Shown: positions 7,693-16,634, counted from the stretch's first letter. The stretch: DNA of 64,000 nt from Promicromonospora sp. AC04 (GCF_003058225.1 NZ_QBUG01000001.1:744001-808000), one strand, 5' to 3'. Notes: generated by a model not told the origin, from the sequence alone. Program-made: numbers and translations.

Positions 7693-8076
7693 GTGGCGAA
7701 CCTAGTGCACGAGCGCCACGCCACAGCCTCCGGGGCTCGGACTTCACCCGTTGCTCGTCACCCGCCGACCTCATCGGTTTCCCGAGAGCGCGAAACCCGA
7801 GCGCCACGTCCGTCCGAACGGGTCTCGGGTCCACTTCTCAGGGCTATTGCCCCTCACTCCACCAACAGTACTATTTCCCGCCCAGAGCAAAGTTTCTTGG
7901 GGTGCCGCCCAGCGACCGTCGGTTCCCAGCCGACGCGTGAGCTGCTCGTGCTGGCCGCCCGGCATCCGAGCCCGGACCCGGACAACGCCCAGCGAGTGAC
8001 CGAGATACTCGCGGTTCTCCTGGCCGACGGCAGCTGGGCCCGGAAATAAGCTGGCGAGACCGACGGCACGCGCCAG
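7693..8076 (+). other. Gene-poor stretch with a possible gene remnant
   Basis: No convincing complete gene lies between the hypothetical membrane protein and the VOC gene. A plus-strand frame ending at TAA 8047 has a protein-like last 38 residues (TRELLVLAARHPSPDPDNAQ then RVTEILAVLLADGSWARK), while the part before it is disordered-looking. This may be the 3' end of a decayed gene. The first part is relatively AT-rich (ACAGTACTATTTCCC near 7865). Confidence 0.35.
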
Positions 8077-8088
8077 TAGGGTGACCAA

Positions 8089-8523
8089 ATGGCGTCCGTC
8101 AAACACTTCCAGGTCACGTTCGACTGCGCAGAACCCGAGCGTGTAGCTCGTTTCTGGTGCGAGATCTTGGGGTACGTCGTACCGCCGCCGCCGGAGGAGT
8201 TCGCCACCTGGGAGGACTACAACCTCTCGCTGCCGCCCGAGGACCGGAGTGCGTGGTCCGCCTGCGTCGATCCCACGGGCGCGGGTCCGCGGCTGTACTT
8301 CCAGCGCGTTCCCGAGGGCAAGGTCGTCAAGAATCGGGTGCACCTCGACGTGCGAGTCGGCACCGGGCTCGTGGGTGCGGAGCGCCTCGCCACACTCGAG
8401 GCCGAGGCGGCACGACTGATCGCGCTCGGCGCGACACACGTGCTGACGCAGTATGCCGACGGGGAGAACGAGTCGTGCATCACGCTGCAGGACATCGAGG
8501 GCAACGAGTTCTGCGTCGACTGA
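8089..8523 (+). CDS. VOC-superfamily (glyoxalase/bleomycin-resistance-like) protein
   Basis: 144 residues with two beta-alpha-beta-beta-beta modules. It starts with VKHFQVTFDCAEPERVARFW, has FQRVPEGKVVKNRVHLDV in the middle, and ends with LQDIEGNEFCVD. This is the actinobacterial VOC/glyoxalase-like subfamily of unknown substrate. His and Glu residues at the usual metal positions are visible (H11, H83-Asp85, E141). A TAGGGT box (8077-8082) ends 6 nt before the ATG, which suggests a leaderless transcript. It faces the SnoaL-like gene, 39 bp away. Confidence 0.82.
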   Translation: MASVKHFQVTFDCAEPERVARFWCEILGYVVPPPPEEFATWEDYNLSLPPEDRSAWSACVDPTGAGPRLYFQRVPEGKVVKNRVHLDVRVGTGLVGAERLATLEAEAARLIALGATHVLTQYADGENESCITLQDIEGNEFCVD

Positions 8524-8562
8524 CGGGCTGCGGACGCGTCGGGCGTGGATACGCGCCCCGCG

Positions 8563-8904
8563 TCAGCTGAGCACCAGGCTCGCGACCTTCCCGTCACGCA
8601 GCTGGACCTTGAACGGCCCGGTCCCGTTGAACCGGTTGCTGGTCACCTTGATGGTGACGGTGTACTCGTCGGGCGCGGCCCCGGGCTCCACCGCGACCAG
8701 GTCGAAGTGGCTCTGCATCCCGATGTTGTCGGTCTTGTCCCAGCTCCGGATCCCGTCCGGGCCGTGGAACTCACGCCCCCAGTCGTTCAGGTACGCGTCG
8801 TCGGTGAACACCGCGACGAATCGCTCCGTGTCACCCGCGTTGGTGGCGTCGATGAACTCCTGGATCGCGGCGGGAACTGCGGCGGGCGGATCGGTGACGG
8901 CCAT
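8563..8904 (-). CDS. SnoaL-like/NTF2-fold small protein
   Basis: 113 residues. The pattern AIQEFIDATNAGDTERFVAVFTDDAYLNDWGREFHG is the opening cone-fold helix and strand of the SnoaL-like (NTF2) superfamily. Members include polyketide cyclases, ketosteroid isomerases and many proteins with no known substrate. The ATG at 8904 is chosen because GGAGG lies 6 nt upstream; a longer frame upstream has no such site. The role is unknown. Confidence 0.78.
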   Translation of the reverse strand: MAVTDPPAAVPAAIQEFIDATNAGDTERFVAVFTDDAYLNDWGREFHGPDGIRSWDKTDNIGMQSHFDLVAVEPGAAPDEYTVTIKVTSNRFNGTGPFKVQLRDGKVASLVLS

Positions 8905-9139
8905 GCGGAACCTCCAAGGCACTCGGTTTCCTCGACCATAAGCGCGTTCCACCCCGCGAAACAGGACCTGACGATCCCTCCGTCGGCGCGTGTCGCGCCG
9001 TCAGCCCGGACGAACGACAGCGGCCAGGCCCTAATCGTTTCAGCGGGTAGTTTCGCCCGCCCCACCTCCGGACAGTGGTTCCTGCACGCGTCGTGGCGGG
9101 CTCCGCCAGGCGCACCCGCCCGAGCACCTGGAGGAACCC

Positions 9140-9919
9140 ATGTCCATCCGAGCGCACAAGCGCAGTCTCACGCTGGCCGTCACCATGGCCCTGGTCGCGC
9201 CGTTCGCCATGGTCGCAGCCGTCACCGCGGACACCATCACGGCGGCCCCCGCCGCCGCTCACGGCTCGGTGACCGACCCGCCCACCCGCAACTACGGCTG
9301 CTTCGAGCGCTGGGGCAGCGACCACCTGAACCCTGAGATGGCCGAGCTCGACCCGATGTGCTGGGGCGCGTGGCAGGCCGACCCCAACGCCATGTGGAAC
9401 TGGAACGGCCTGTACCGGGAGAACGTCGGCGGCAACCACGAGGCGGTCATCCCGAACGGGCAGCTCTGCTCGGGCGGCCGCACCCAGTCGCCGCGCTACG
9501 ACTACCTGGACACCCCGGGTGAGTGGGTCGCCAAGGACGTCTCCCAGCAGTTCCACCTCACCCTGACCGACCAGGCGCGGCACGGCGCCGACTACCTGCG
9601 CATCTACGTCTCCAAGGCGGGCTTCGACCCGATGACGGAGGCGCTCGGCTGGGACGACCTGGACCTCGTCAAGGAGACGGACCCCTACCCCTCGCAGGGC
9701 ACGTACGAGACCGACGTCGACCTGTCCGGCCGCAGCGGTCGCGCCGTCCTGTACACGATCTGGCAGGCCTCCCACCTCGACCAGCCGTACTACCTGTGCT
9801 CGGACATCAACATCGGCGGCGCGGCGGCCGAGTCCGGCCCAGCCGAGTCCGGCCCGGCCGTCCGCACGGCCGGGACGACGGCGGCCGCCACCGGTCGCCT
9901 CGGCCAGTTCGCGGCCTGA
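9140..9919 (+). CDS. Secreted AA10 lytic polysaccharide monooxygenase
   Basis: 259 residues with a signal peptide of about 40 residues cleaved after AAPAAA. This leaves His41 as the mature N-terminus, as needed for the copper histidine brace. The second brace histidine is His100 in ENVGGNHEAVIPNGQLCSGG. The AA10 core follows (HGSVTDPPTRNYGCF, CWGAW, YDYLDTPGEW, LYTIWQASHLDQPYYLCSD). AA10 enzymes oxidatively cleave chitin or cellulose using Cu and a reductant. There is no carbohydrate-binding module, only a short Ala/Gly/Ser-rich tail. It is a single gene with its own terminator, so substrate preference is undecided. Confidence 0.92.
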   Translation: MSIRAHKRSLTLAVTMALVAPFAMVAAVTADTITAAPAAAHGSVTDPPTRNYGCFERWGSDHLNPEMAELDPMCWGAWQADPNAMWNWNGLYRENVGGNHEAVIPNGQLCSGGRTQSPRYDYLDTPGEWVAKDVSQQFHLTLTDQARHGADYLRIYVSKAGFDPMTEALGWDDLDLVKETDPYPSQGTYETDVDLSGRSGRAVLYTIWQASHLDQPYYLCSDINIGGAAAESGPAESGPAVRTAGTTAAATGRLGQFAA

Positions 9920-9951
9920 CAGCAGGCAGCCCAAGAGCACCACAACCGGCC

Positions 9952-9987
9952 CGTCGGCCTCGGTCCTTCGATGGACCGGGGCCGACG
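9952..9987 (+). terminator. Terminator hairpin after the LPMO gene
   Basis: A 15-bp stem (9952-9966 with 9973-9987, one wobble) closes a 6-nt loop TTCGAT. It starts 33 nt after the LPMO stop codon. No U-tract follows. Confidence 0.7.
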
Positions 9988-10022
9988 TGGCGTCTGACGT
10001 CTCTCGATCCTGCTGTACGCCT

Positions 10023-10049
10023 GTACAGCATGCTGTACGTATGTATAGG
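10023..10049 (+). promoter_or_regulatory. TetR operator and leaderless promoter
   Basis: GTACAGCATGCTGTAC (10023-10038) is a perfect 16-bp palindrome, preceded by further half sites (GCTGTACG at 10012 and CTGTAC). It lies just before a -10 box TATAGG (10044-10049). The GTG start of the TetR gene is 8 nt after the -10, so the mRNA is leaderless. The position fits autorepression of the TetR-ABC operon. Confidence 0.7.
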
Positions 10050-10057
10050 CTGCTCGT

Positions 10058-10678
10058 GTGCCACATTCCGACGACCTCACAGCCCGCGCCCGCATCCGTG
10101 ACGCCGCACTCGCCGAGTTCGGTACACAGGGCATCGCCGGCGCCACGATCCGCGGCATCGCCAAGCGCGCGGGCGTCTCGCCCGCGCTGGTCCAGCACCA
10201 CTTCGGTACCAAGGAGGGGCTCCGGGCCGCGTGCGACGACCACGTCCTGGAGTACTACCGCTCAACGACCGAGACCGCCTTCGAGCGCGGCCACATCAGC
10301 GACTCCTCGTTCCTGGCGAAGATCTACGACTCGTCGCAGCCCGTCCTGGACTACCTCGCGCGGGCGCTCGTCGACGGCACGCCCGCGGCCGCGACCGTCT
10401 TCGACGAGATGGTGAACCTCACCGAGCGCTACTTCGCGGACCGCCCCGGCCTGGCCGACGCACGGACCCGCGCCATCGTCTACACGAGCATGCGGCTGGG
10501 CGGGCTCGTGCTGCACCAGCACGTGGCCCGGCTGCTGGACGTCGAGTCGATCACCGACGCCGGTCCCCAGCTCGGCCGCGCGACGCTCGACGTCGTCTCG
10601 CCCGACATCCTGCCCGACGGCGTCGCCGACCAGATCCGTAAGGCCCTGGACAACTACGAGAAGGAAGAAGACCGATGA
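10058..10678 (+). CDS. TetR-family regulator of the adjacent ABC exporter
   Basis: 206 residues. The N-terminal helix-turn-helix ([20 protein letters not shown] then [19 protein letters not shown]) is typical of TetR. The C-terminal ligand domain is unclassified. The GTG start is nearly at the transcription start. The stop codon overlaps the ATG of the ABC ATPase (ATGA, 10675-10678), so the three genes form an operon. By analogy with similar actinobacterial operons it probably represses its own promoter until a toxic ligand binds. Confidence 0.88.
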   Translation: MPHSDDLTARARIRDAALAEFGTQGIAGATIRGIAKRAGVSPALVQHHFGTKEGLRAACDDHVLEYYRSTTETAFERGHISDSSFLAKIYDSSQPVLDYLARALVDGTPAAATVFDEMVNLTERYFADRPGLADARTRAIVYTSMRLGGLVLHQHVARLLDVESITDAGPQLGRATLDVVSPDILPDGVADQIRKALDNYEKEEDR

Positions 10679-11592
10679 CCGCAACCACCGGCAGCCCCGT
10701 CGTCGAGATCAGCGGGCTGGTCAAGACCTTCGGCTCCACGAGGGCCCTGGACGGCCTGGACCTTCAGGTCGGCCAGGGCGAGGTGCACGGCTTCCTCGGA
10801 CCGAACGGTGCCGGCAAGACCACCACCATCCGGGTACTGCTCGGGCTGCTCCGCGCGACGGCGGGCGAGGTCCGGCTCTTCGGTCGCGACCCCTGGTCCG
10901 ACGCCACCGAGCTGCACCGGCGGTTCGCCTACGTCCCTGGCGACGTCACTCTCTGGCCCAACCTCACCGGGGGCGAGGTGATCGACCTGCTCGGCCGCAC
11001 ACGCGGCGGACAGGACAAGGACCGCCGCGACGAGCTGGTCGAGCGCTTCGGGCTGGACACCGGCAAGCGCTGCCGCACCTACTCCAAGGGCAACCGGCAG
11101 AAGGTGGCGCTCGTGGCCGCGCTGGCCTCGGACGTCGAGCTCCTGATCCTCGACGAGCCCACCTCGGGCCTGGACCCGCTGATGGAGGCGACGTTCGGCG
11201 CCGAGATCGCGCGCGAGCGCGACCGCGGGCGCACCGTGCTCCTGTCGAGCCACATCCTGTCCGAGGTGGAGACCCTCTGCGACCGGGTCAGCATCGTCCG
11301 CGCAGGACGGACCGTGGGGTCCGCGCCGCTCTCGGAGCTGCGGGCCGTGCGACGCACTGTCGTGACGGCCGAGCTGGCGGCCCCCGCGCCCGGCCTCGAC
11401 CTGCTTCCCGGCGTCCACGACCTGGAGGTGGACGGCCCGAACATCACCTGCCGCGTCGACGCCGAGCACCTCGACGCGCTCCTGCGCGTGCTCGTCGGGT
11501 CAGGGGTGCGCAGCCTGACCAGCAGACCGCCGTCGCTGGAGGAGCTGTTCCTCGCGCACTACCGCCAGGCACCCGCCGAGGCCGCGCTGTGA
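10675..11592 (+). CDS. ABC-2 type exporter, ATP-binding protein
   Basis: 305 residues. Walker [10 protein letters not shown] (about 43-51), Walker [14 protein letters not shown] and the switch His in [11 protein letters not shown] are all present. The signature is YSKGNRQK instead of LSGGQ, as in several drug-export ABC ATPases of the DrrA/CcmA type. The C-terminal domain (about 225-305) is the accessory region seen in antibiotic exporters. Its stop overlaps the start of the permease gene by 4 nt. Export of a polyketide-like or other toxic compound is inferred only from the family. Confidence 0.9.
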   Translation: MTATTGSPVVEISGLVKTFGSTRALDGLDLQVGQGEVHGFLGPNGAGKTTTIRVLLGLLRATAGEVRLFGRDPWSDATELHRRFAYVPGDVTLWPNLTGGEVIDLLGRTRGGQDKDRRDELVERFGLDTGKRCRTYSKGNRQKVALVAALASDVELLILDEPTSGLDPLMEATFGAEIARERDRGRTVLLSSHILSEVETLCDRVSIVRAGRTVGSAPLSELRAVRRTVVTAELAAPAPGLDLLPGVHDLEVDGPNITCRVDAEHLDALLRVLVGSGVRSLTSRPPSLEELFLAHYRQAPAEAAL

Positions 11593-13235
11593 CGCGGCAA
11601 GGCGCCGACGGCGCGGTGCTCAGCAGCACCGGACCGCTCTCGGCCACTGGGCTGCCCGCGGCCACCGGACCGCTCACCGGCCTCGGCGAGCTCGCCCGCC
11701 TGATCCTGCGCCGCGACCGGTTCCTCCTGGCGACCTGGCTGGTGGTCATGGCGCTGCTCGCCCTCGGTCTGGCCTCCGGCGGGATCGCCGCCTACCCGAC
11801 GTCGGCCGACCGGGTCGCCCTGATCGGAGAGGTCGCGGCCAACCCGGCCCTCCTCGCCATGCGCGGACCGGTCTTCGCGCCGACCCCCGGCGCGCTCGCT
11901 GCCCAGGGGTTCGTCACGAGCGGGGTGCTGTTCAACGGCCTGGTGAGCCTGCTGCTGATCATCCGGCACACGCGGGCGGACGAGCAGGCCGGGCGCCGGG
12001 AGCTGCTCGGCTCGGCGGTCGTGGGCCGGCAGACCCCGCTCGCCGCCGCGCTGGCGATCGTGGGCGCCGCCAACCTCGGGGTCGCGGCGCTGGTCGCGCT
12101 CAGCCTGATGGTCACGGGACTGCCCGCGGGCGGTTCCGCGGCCCTCGGCCTGGCACTCGCGGCCGGCGGGATCGTGTTCGCCGCGGTCGCCGCGATCGCG
12201 GCGCAAGTGGCCGAAGGAGCCGCCGGGGCAAGGACGCTCGCGCTGGTCGTGCTCGCGGCGGCGCTCGTCGTCGCCGGCGCGGGAGAGCTGTCCGGGTCCG
12301 GGCTCGTGTGGTGGTCCCCGTTCGGCTGGGCCCGGCACCTGCGATCCTTCGCGGGCGAGCAGTGGTGGGTGTTCGCACTGTTCGCCGGGCTCGTCGCGCT
12401 CCTGACGTGGGCCGCCTTCGCGCTCTCGGCGCGCCGCGACCTCGGCGCCGGCCTGGTGCCCGCCCGGCTGGGCCCGACCGTCGCGGGAGCGTCGTTGCGC
12501 AGCCCGATCGCGCTGGCCTGGCGCGTGCACCGCGGGGCCGTGCTCGGCTGGACCGTCGGGTTCGCGCTGCTCGGGGCGGCGCTCGGCGCGGCGATGAGCT
12601 CCATCGGCGGCCTGCTCGACACCCCGGCCTACCGGGAGCTCGTCGCGACGGCCGGCGACGGCGACGTGGCCGACGCGTTCTTCCGCCTCGTGCTCTACGT
12701 GCTGGCCCAGATCGTCGCCGCCTCCGCCGTGGCCTCGGCTCTGCAGGTGCGCACGCAGGAGACGTCCGGGCTCGCGGACCTGCTGCTGAGCGGTCCGGTG
12801 GACCGCATCCGCTGGGCCGCGGGCCACCTGGTACTGACAGCGGCCGGCGCGGCGCTCGTGCTCACCGGCCTCGGGCTGGGCGCCGGGCTTGGCTACGGCA
12901 GGCCGCTGGAGGTGCTCGGGACGACGCTGGCCTACCTCCCCGCCTGCCTGGTCTTCGCCGGGATCGCGGTGGCACTGACGGGCTGGGCGCCGCGGCTCGC
13001 GGCGCCCGTCACGTGGTCGGTGCTCGGGCTGGCGGTCGCCCTCGACTTTCTCGGGGAGTTCCGGCTGGCGGACGTCGCGGTGCTGCAGCGCATCTCGCCC
13101 TTCGCCGCGACGTCGGTGCCGCTGACCACCGGATCCGGCCTCGCGGTGTCCGTGGCCGTGCTGGTCGTGATCGTCGCCGGGCTGACCGGCGTCGGGCTGC
13201 TCGGGCTCCGCCGTCGCGACCTGGACGCCGCATAG
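11589..13235 (+). CDS. ABC-2 type exporter permease
   Basis: 548 residues with about twelve hydrophobic segments in two halves, as in the polyketide-antibiotic exporter permeases that pair with the ATPase upstream. The first helix starts at about residue 35 ([20 protein letters not shown]). The central soluble parts carry Arg/Glu-rich loops ([12 protein letters not shown] and [13 protein letters not shown]). These two related loops suggest an internal duplication of a six-helix unit. The start overlaps the ATPase gene (GTGA). An inverted repeat right after the stop probably ends the operon. Confidence 0.88.
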   Translation: MTRQGADGAVLSSTGPLSATGLPAATGPLTGLGELARLILRRDRFLLATWLVVMALLALGLASGGIAAYPTSADRVALIGEVAANPALLAMRGPVFAPTPGALAAQGFVTSGVLFNGLVSLLLIIRHTRADEQAGRRELLGSAVVGRQTPLAAALAIVGAANLGVAALVALSLMVTGLPAGGSAALGLALAAGGIVFAAVAAIAAQVAEGAAGARTLALVVLAAALVVAGAGELSGSGLVWWSPFGWARHLRSFAGEQWWVFALFAGLVALLTWAAFALSARRDLGAGLVPARLGPTVAGASLRSPIALAWRVHRGAVLGWTVGFALLGAALGAAMSSIGGLLDTPAYRELVATAGDGDVADAFFRLVLYVLAQIVAASAVASALQVRTQETSGLADLLLSGPVDRIRWAAGHLVLTAAGAALVLTGLGLGAGLGYGRPLEVLGTTLAYLPACLVFAGIAVALTGWAPRLAAPVTWSVLGLAVALDFLGEFRLADVAVLQRISPFAATSVPLTTGSGLAVSVAVLVVIVAGLTGVGLLGLRRRDLDAA

Positions 13236-13275
13236 CGCCACCCGGGCCACGCCACCCGGGCGTGGTCCGGTGGCG
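13236..13275 (+). terminator. Terminator hairpin after the ABC exporter operon
   Basis: CGCCACCCGGGCCACG (from 13236) can pair with CGTGGTCCGGTGGCG (ending 13275), with one bulge and one wobble. The hairpin begins directly after the permease stop codon. Related repeats (CCACCCGGG, CGGGTGGCG) follow up to 13290. Confidence 0.6.
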
Positions 13276-13313
13276 AGGCTCGGGTGGCGGTATCCATCAA
13301 CATGATCGATACC

Positions 13314-13353
13314 TGAGACAGATCTTGTCTCACAGTGCCTGCCCGCGTAATCT
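13314..13353 (+). promoter_or_regulatory. cysK promoter with overlapping palindromic operator
   Basis: A -35 box TTGTCT (13325-13330) and a -10 box TAATCT (13348-13353) are separated by exactly 17 bp. The -35 lies inside the near-perfect palindrome TGAGACAGATCTTGTCTCA (13314-13332). This core resembles GAGAC-N-GTCTC operators of sulfur-metabolism repressors (McbR-type in corynebacteria), although the regulator cannot be named here. Predicted transcription would start near 13360, giving a 5' leader of about 350 nt. Confidence 0.65.
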
Positions 13354-13431
13354 GCACGTGGCGAGCCCGACCGCCCGCCACGGAACACGCAGCCGCGCGG
13401 CCATTCGGCCGCCCCACGCAGGGAGGACGTC

Positions 13432-13527
13432 TTGAGCACCGTGCGCTCCGCACTCCCCACCTCTGCCCGCCCGGTCTCGACGCGTCGAATGTGCGCAACC
13501 GGCTGCTGCCCCCGAGGCTGTCTGTAG
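13432..13527 (+). CDS. Cysteine-rich leader peptide upstream of cysK (31 aa)
   Basis: A TTG-started ORF with a strong GGGAGG site (13421-13426) encodes a peptide ending MCATGCCPRGCL before TAG (13525). Four of the last eleven residues are Cys, including a CC pair. It lies inside the long cysK 5' leader. Translated Cys-rich leader ORFs that sense charged tRNA-Cys are known as attenuators of sulfur operons in mycobacteria and other actinobacteria. Stalling at the Cys codons when cysteine is scarce should raise cysK-cysE expression. An internal ATG (13489) could also start a 12-residue version. Confidence 0.65.
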   Translation: MSTVRSALPTSARPVSTRRMCATGCCPRGCL

Positions 13528-13591
13528 AGCGTCCGCTCGCGCCCGGCCACCCGGCTCTGCCCGCGGTGGCCCAGGCGTCAGCGTGACGCTC
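13527..13591 (+). promoter_or_regulatory. Candidate alternative RNA structures of the cysK attenuator
   Basis: GAGCGTC right after the leader stop (13527-13533) is complementary to GACGCTC at 13585-13591, and again at 13611-13617. The competing hairpin GCGTCA-GCG-TGACGC (13575-13589) uses the same bases. Mutually exclusive pairing of this sort is expected for an attenuator. The stems are only 6-7 bp and no clear terminator is seen, so this is a suggestion only. Confidence 0.35.
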
Positions 13592-13716
13592 CGGCCCCGA
13601 CCCAGCCCCAGACGCTCCACGCCAGTCCCGAGGCGCGCATCCGCACGACCCGGGCGCCGACGTCGGACACGCACGACTCAAGCCAGCCAGACCCGCCACA
13701 CAGCGAAGGAAGAACA

Positions 13717-14652
13717 ATGGCCCGCATCTACGACGACGCGACCAAGCTCATCGGCAACACGCCACTCGTCAAGCTCAACCGTCTGACCGAGGGCCTCGAG
13801 GCGACGGTTCTCGGGAAGCTCGAGTTCTACAACCCGGCCAACTCCGTGAAGGACCGCATCGGCGTGTCCATCATCGACGCCGCCGAGGCGTCCGGTGAGC
13901 TCAAGGAGGGCGGCACCATCGTCGAGGGCACCTCCGGCAACACGGGCATCGCCCTCGCCTGGGTGGGCGCGGCCCGCGGCTACAAGGTGGTCCTCGCGAT
14001 GCCGGAGACCATGTCCAAGGAGCGCCGCGCGCTGCTGCGCGCGTACGGCGCAGAGCTCGTGCTCACGCCGGGCTCCGAAGGCATGAAGGGCGCGGTGGCC
14101 GCAGCCGAGAAGATCGCCCAGGAGCGCCCCGGCGCAATCCTGGCCCGCCAGTTCGCCAACGAGGCCAACCCGGCGATCCACCGCAAGACCACCGCCGAGG
14201 AGATCTGGGCCGACACGGACGGCAACGTCGACATCCTGGTCGCCGGCATCGGCACGGGCGGCACCATCACCGGCGTCGGTCAGGTGCTCAAGGAGCGGAA
14301 CTCCAACATCAAGGTCATCGCGGTCGAGCCCGAGGAGTCGCCCATCCTCAACGGCGGCGCCCCCGGCCCGCACAAGATCCAGGGCATCGGCGCCAACTTC
14401 GTGCCGGAGATCCTCGACACCAAGGTGTACGACGAGGTCATCGACGTCAACCTCGCCACCGCCATCGACGCCGCACGGCGTTCGGCGAAGGAGGAGGGCC
14501 TGCTGGTCGGCACCTCGTCGGGTGCCGCGCTCGCGGCGGCCCTGGAGGTCGCGAAGCGCCCGGAGAACGCCGGCAAGACGATCGTCGTGATCATCCCCGA
14601 CTTCGGCGAGCGCTACCTGTCCACGCCGCTGTTCGAGGGCCTGGTCGACTGA
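13717..14652 (+). CDS. cysK: Cysteine synthase (O-acetylserine sulfhydrylase)
   Basis: 311 residues, the full length for CysK. It is a PLP enzyme that makes L-cysteine from O-acetylserine and sulfide. It shows the PLP lysine in [11 protein letters not shown] (Lys45), the substrate loop GTSGNTG (71-77), the phosphate loop GIGTGGT and the C-terminal serine region [12 protein letters not shown]. The start ATG follows GAAGGAAG. It is followed by cysE with a 1-nt overlap (TGATG), so the two genes are co-translated and the enzymes probably form the cysteine synthase complex. The promoter, operator and Cys leader upstream suggest double control by sulfur status. Confidence 0.96.
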   Translation: MARIYDDATKLIGNTPLVKLNRLTEGLEATVLGKLEFYNPANSVKDRIGVSIIDAAEASGELKEGGTIVEGTSGNTGIALAWVGAARGYKVVLAMPETMSKERRALLRAYGAELVLTPGSEGMKGAVAAAEKIAQERPGAILARQFANEANPAIHRKTTAEEIWADTDGNVDILVAGIGTGGTITGVGQVLKERNSNIKVIAVEPEESPILNGGAPGPHKIQGIGANFVPEILDTKVYDEVIDVNLATAIDAARRSAKEEGLLVGTSSGAALAAALEVAKRPENAGKTIVVIIPDFGERYLSTPLFEGLVD

Positions 14653-15248
14653 TGGCGAGGGCGCGCGGGCTGTTCAGGGTCCTCGCCGAGGACCTGGACG
14701 CGGCGCGCGCCCACGACCCCGCCGCGCGGTCCCGCCTGGAGGTCGCGCTCGCCTACCCGGGCGTGCACGCCCTCTGGGCGCACCGTGCGGCACACCGCCT
14801 GTGGCAGGTCTCGTCCCTTCGCCTGCCCGCGCGGCTGCTCTCGCAGTTCGCGCGGGCGGTGACCGGGATCGAGATCCACCCGGCCGCCCGGCTGGGGAAG
14901 CGGATGTTCATCGACCACGGCATGGGCGTGGTGATCGGCGAGACCGCGGTGGTGGGCGACGACGTCATGCTCTACCACGGCGTCACGCTGGGCGGCCGGT
15001 CGCTCAACCGGGGCAAGCGCCACCCGACCCTCGGCGACCGCGTCACCGTCGGCGCCGGCGCGAAGGTGCTGGGCCCCGTCTGGATCGGCGACGACGCGCA
15101 GATCGGCGCCAACGCCGTCGTCGTGAAGGACGTTCCCGCGGGGGCCGTCGCGGTGGGCATCCCCGCGCGGATCCGGGTGCCGAAGGCGCCCGTCGCGGAG
15201 CGGTCCCGCAACGAGGACCCGTCGGAGCTCATCGAGTACTCGATCTGA
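14652..15248 (+). CDS. cysE: Serine O-acetyltransferase
   Basis: 198 residues, the short actinobacterial/epsilon form. The N-terminal helical part ([20 protein letters not shown]) is followed by the left-handed beta-helix of hexapeptide repeats. The catalytic motifs are [20 protein letters not shown] and GVTLGG, and KRHPTLGD corresponds to the acetyl-CoA site. It makes O-acetylserine from serine and acetyl-CoA for CysK, with which it overlaps by 1 nt. The last residues, LIEYSI, end in Ile as in CysE tails that insert into the CysK active site. Confidence 0.95.
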   Translation: MARARGLFRVLAEDLDAARAHDPAARSRLEVALAYPGVHALWAHRAAHRLWQVSSLRLPARLLSQFARAVTGIEIHPAARLGKRMFIDHGMGVVIGETAVVGDDVMLYHGVTLGGRSLNRGKRHPTLGDRVTVGAGAKVLGPVWIGDDAQIGANAVVVKDVPAGAVAVGIPARIRVPKAPVAERSRNEDPSELIEYSI

Positions 15249-15322
15249 CGCTGGCGCTGACCCCTGGAAGGTCGCCCGGGCGCACCACCGGAGGGAAGGC
15301 CCGCCAGACGGACCGCCGGCCG

Positions 15323-15715
15323 TCAGCCCAGCTCGTCCGCGTGCCGCTCCGCGAGGTCCGACGGCGCCTTGGCCAGCCAGGCGTCCACGAGGGCCTCGCG
15401 CAGGTCGGCGTCGCTGACGACGTCGAGCTGGACCAGCACCGCGGGAAAACCGTTGAAGTGCGGGATGGTGAAATACCCCGGGCGCGCCTCGGCCAGGACC
15501 GCCTCCTTGTCCCCGAGGTCATCGACCATCACGCCCAGGATGGGACCCGCCGGGACCGGCTCGTCGCCGAAGCGCTTGATGTCGGCCTTGCTGAACGGGC
15601 GCTCCCACGCGAAGCTCTTCCCCGCCACGGACCACGCGCGGTGGCGCCAGCTCATGCCCTCGGTGGTCTCGGGCAGCGCGAGGGCGAGGCGGGCGACGTC
15701 GTCGTAGGTGGCCAC
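15323..15715 (-). CDS. MmcQ/YjbR-family protein
   Basis: 130 residues, the full length of the MmcQ/YjbR-like family (YjbR DNA-binding-like fold). Typical elements are ATYDDVARLALALPETTEGM near the start, WRHRAWSVAGKSFAWERPFS, and PHFNGFPAVLVQLDVV. Function is unknown in general. It is a single gene converging on cysE. Confidence 0.82.
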   Translation of the reverse strand: MATYDDVARLALALPETTEGMSWRHRAWSVAGKSFAWERPFSKADIKRFGDEPVPAGPILGVMVDDLGDKEAVLAEARPGYFTIPHFNGFPAVLVQLDVVSDADLREALVDAWLAKAPSDLAERHADELG

Positions 15716-15764
15716 CCCTCCACGGTAGTCCCTTCGCGTTCGACGAGCGGAGACACCACTGCAC

Positions 15765-15801
15765 GACTAGAGTTTTGCTGTCTAGTCATCCAGGCTATAC
15801 G
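15765..15801 (+). promoter_or_regulatory. Promoter/operator of the antitoxin-PIN pair
   Basis: GACTAGA (15765-15771) and TCTAGTC (15781-15787) form a perfect 7-bp inverted repeat with a 9-nt centre. It overlaps a probable -35 region (TTTTGC) and lies just before a -10-like TATACG (15796-15801). This position fits autorepression by the antitoxin. Confidence 0.55.
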
Positions 15802-15827
15802 TGCGGAACGTTACTCATGGAGTGCAT

Positions 15828-16199
15828 ATGGCAGCAATGCTCATGGAGATGCCGGAAATGGTGGAAAGCGAGGATCTCGACTTCGGTAGGATCAGCGGTA
15901 GGATCGGGTTCATGGCCGAGAAGATGGGCAAGTACTCGATCACGATGCCGCGCAGTCTCGCCGAGGCCGCGCGCGAGGTCAGTGGCGACGCGGGTCTGTC
16001 CGCCTACATCGCGGGTGCAGTCGAAGTACGGGTGCGGCACGACAAGCTCGGGATGTTCCTCGCGGAGTACGAGGAACTGCACGGCCCGATCAGCGAGGAA
16101 CGCATAGCAGCGGCCGAAGCAGCAATCCGTCGCGCTGACGCCGAGCAGGCTGAGCGTGCGCGAGCGAGCGCGGCGCGCCAGACAGGGGGTGCAGCATGA
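15828..16199 (+). CDS. Putative antitoxin of a PIN-domain toxin pair
   Basis: 123 residues. ATG 15828 is chosen because GGAG lies 5 nt before it; an earlier in-frame GTG at 15801 lies inside the -10 box. The central part (GKYSITMPRSLAEAAREVSG then AGLSAYIAGAVEVRVRHDKL) looks like a ribbon-helix-helix type DNA-binding antitoxin. The C-terminal Ala/Glu/Arg-rich helix would wrap the toxin. It overlaps the PIN gene by 4 nt (ATGA). The first 35 residues (Met/Glu-rich) are not typical. Confidence 0.7.
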   Translation: MAAMLMEMPEMVESEDLDFGRISGRIGFMAEKMGKYSITMPRSLAEAAREVSGDAGLSAYIAGAVEVRVRHDKLGMFLAEYEELHGPISEERIAAAEAAIRRADAEQAERARASAARQTGGAA

Positions 16200-16621
16200 G
16201 CCGTTCGAAGAAGCCGAAGCCAACCCCGCTTCGCGGCACGTTTGTCCTGGACAGTGAGGGGCTCTCGAAGGCGGTGGCCCACGATGACGCAGTGGTTGAC
16301 CTCCTCGCCACTGCCCATCGGCACGGCATTCCTGTCGTCATCAGTTCTGCGACGCTTGTCGAGGCCACGCATCCGAAGATCAGCCGCAAGGCCTTGGACT
16401 GGCGTCTCTCCATGCTGTCGATCGAGCCTGTGACCGAGCAGGTTGCCCAGGACGCGACCGAGCTGCTGACCGGCGCCGGCAAGCACGGCCACAGTCACGC
16501 GATCGACGCCATGGTGTGCGCGACGGCGGTCGCCTCGCCCAAGCCGGTCCGCGTGCTGACGTCCGACCCGGACGACATCACCGACCTGGCGGGCGACCAC
16601 GTCTCCGTCATCCCCGTCTGA
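16196..16621 (+). CDS. PIN-domain ribonuclease, putative VapC-like toxin
   Basis: 141 residues. It carries the PIN pattern: an acidic residue at the first strand (FVLDSEGLSKAV), Glu in SSATLVEATH, Asp in HAIDAMVCATA, and Asp residues in VLTSDPDDI. These four acidic positions bind the metal used to cut RNA. It is translationally coupled to the antitoxin upstream, which is the standard toxin-second order. The RNA target is unknown. A long inverted repeat ends the operon. Confidence 0.8.
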   Translation: MSRSKKPKPTPLRGTFVLDSEGLSKAVAHDDAVVDLLATAHRHGIPVVISSATLVEATHPKISRKALDWRLSMLSIEPVTEQVAQDATELLTGAGKHGHSHAIDAMVCATAVASPKPVRVLTSDPDDITDLAGDHVSVIPV

Positions 16622-16634
16622 TCGACCGCGTGTT

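Noticed and set aside
12308-13435. 375-residue plus-strand ORF within the ABC permease
   Set aside because: It is an out-of-frame shadow of the permease gene with Arg/Gly/Ala-rich composition.
15249-15322. Terminator palindrome between cysE and the MmcQ-like gene
   Set aside because: Only short, imperfect complementarity is visible, unlike the other convergent junctions.
15801-15827. GTG 15801 as start of the antitoxin
   Set aside because: It coincides with the probable -10 box, so it would not be transcribed. ATG 15828 has a GGAG site.
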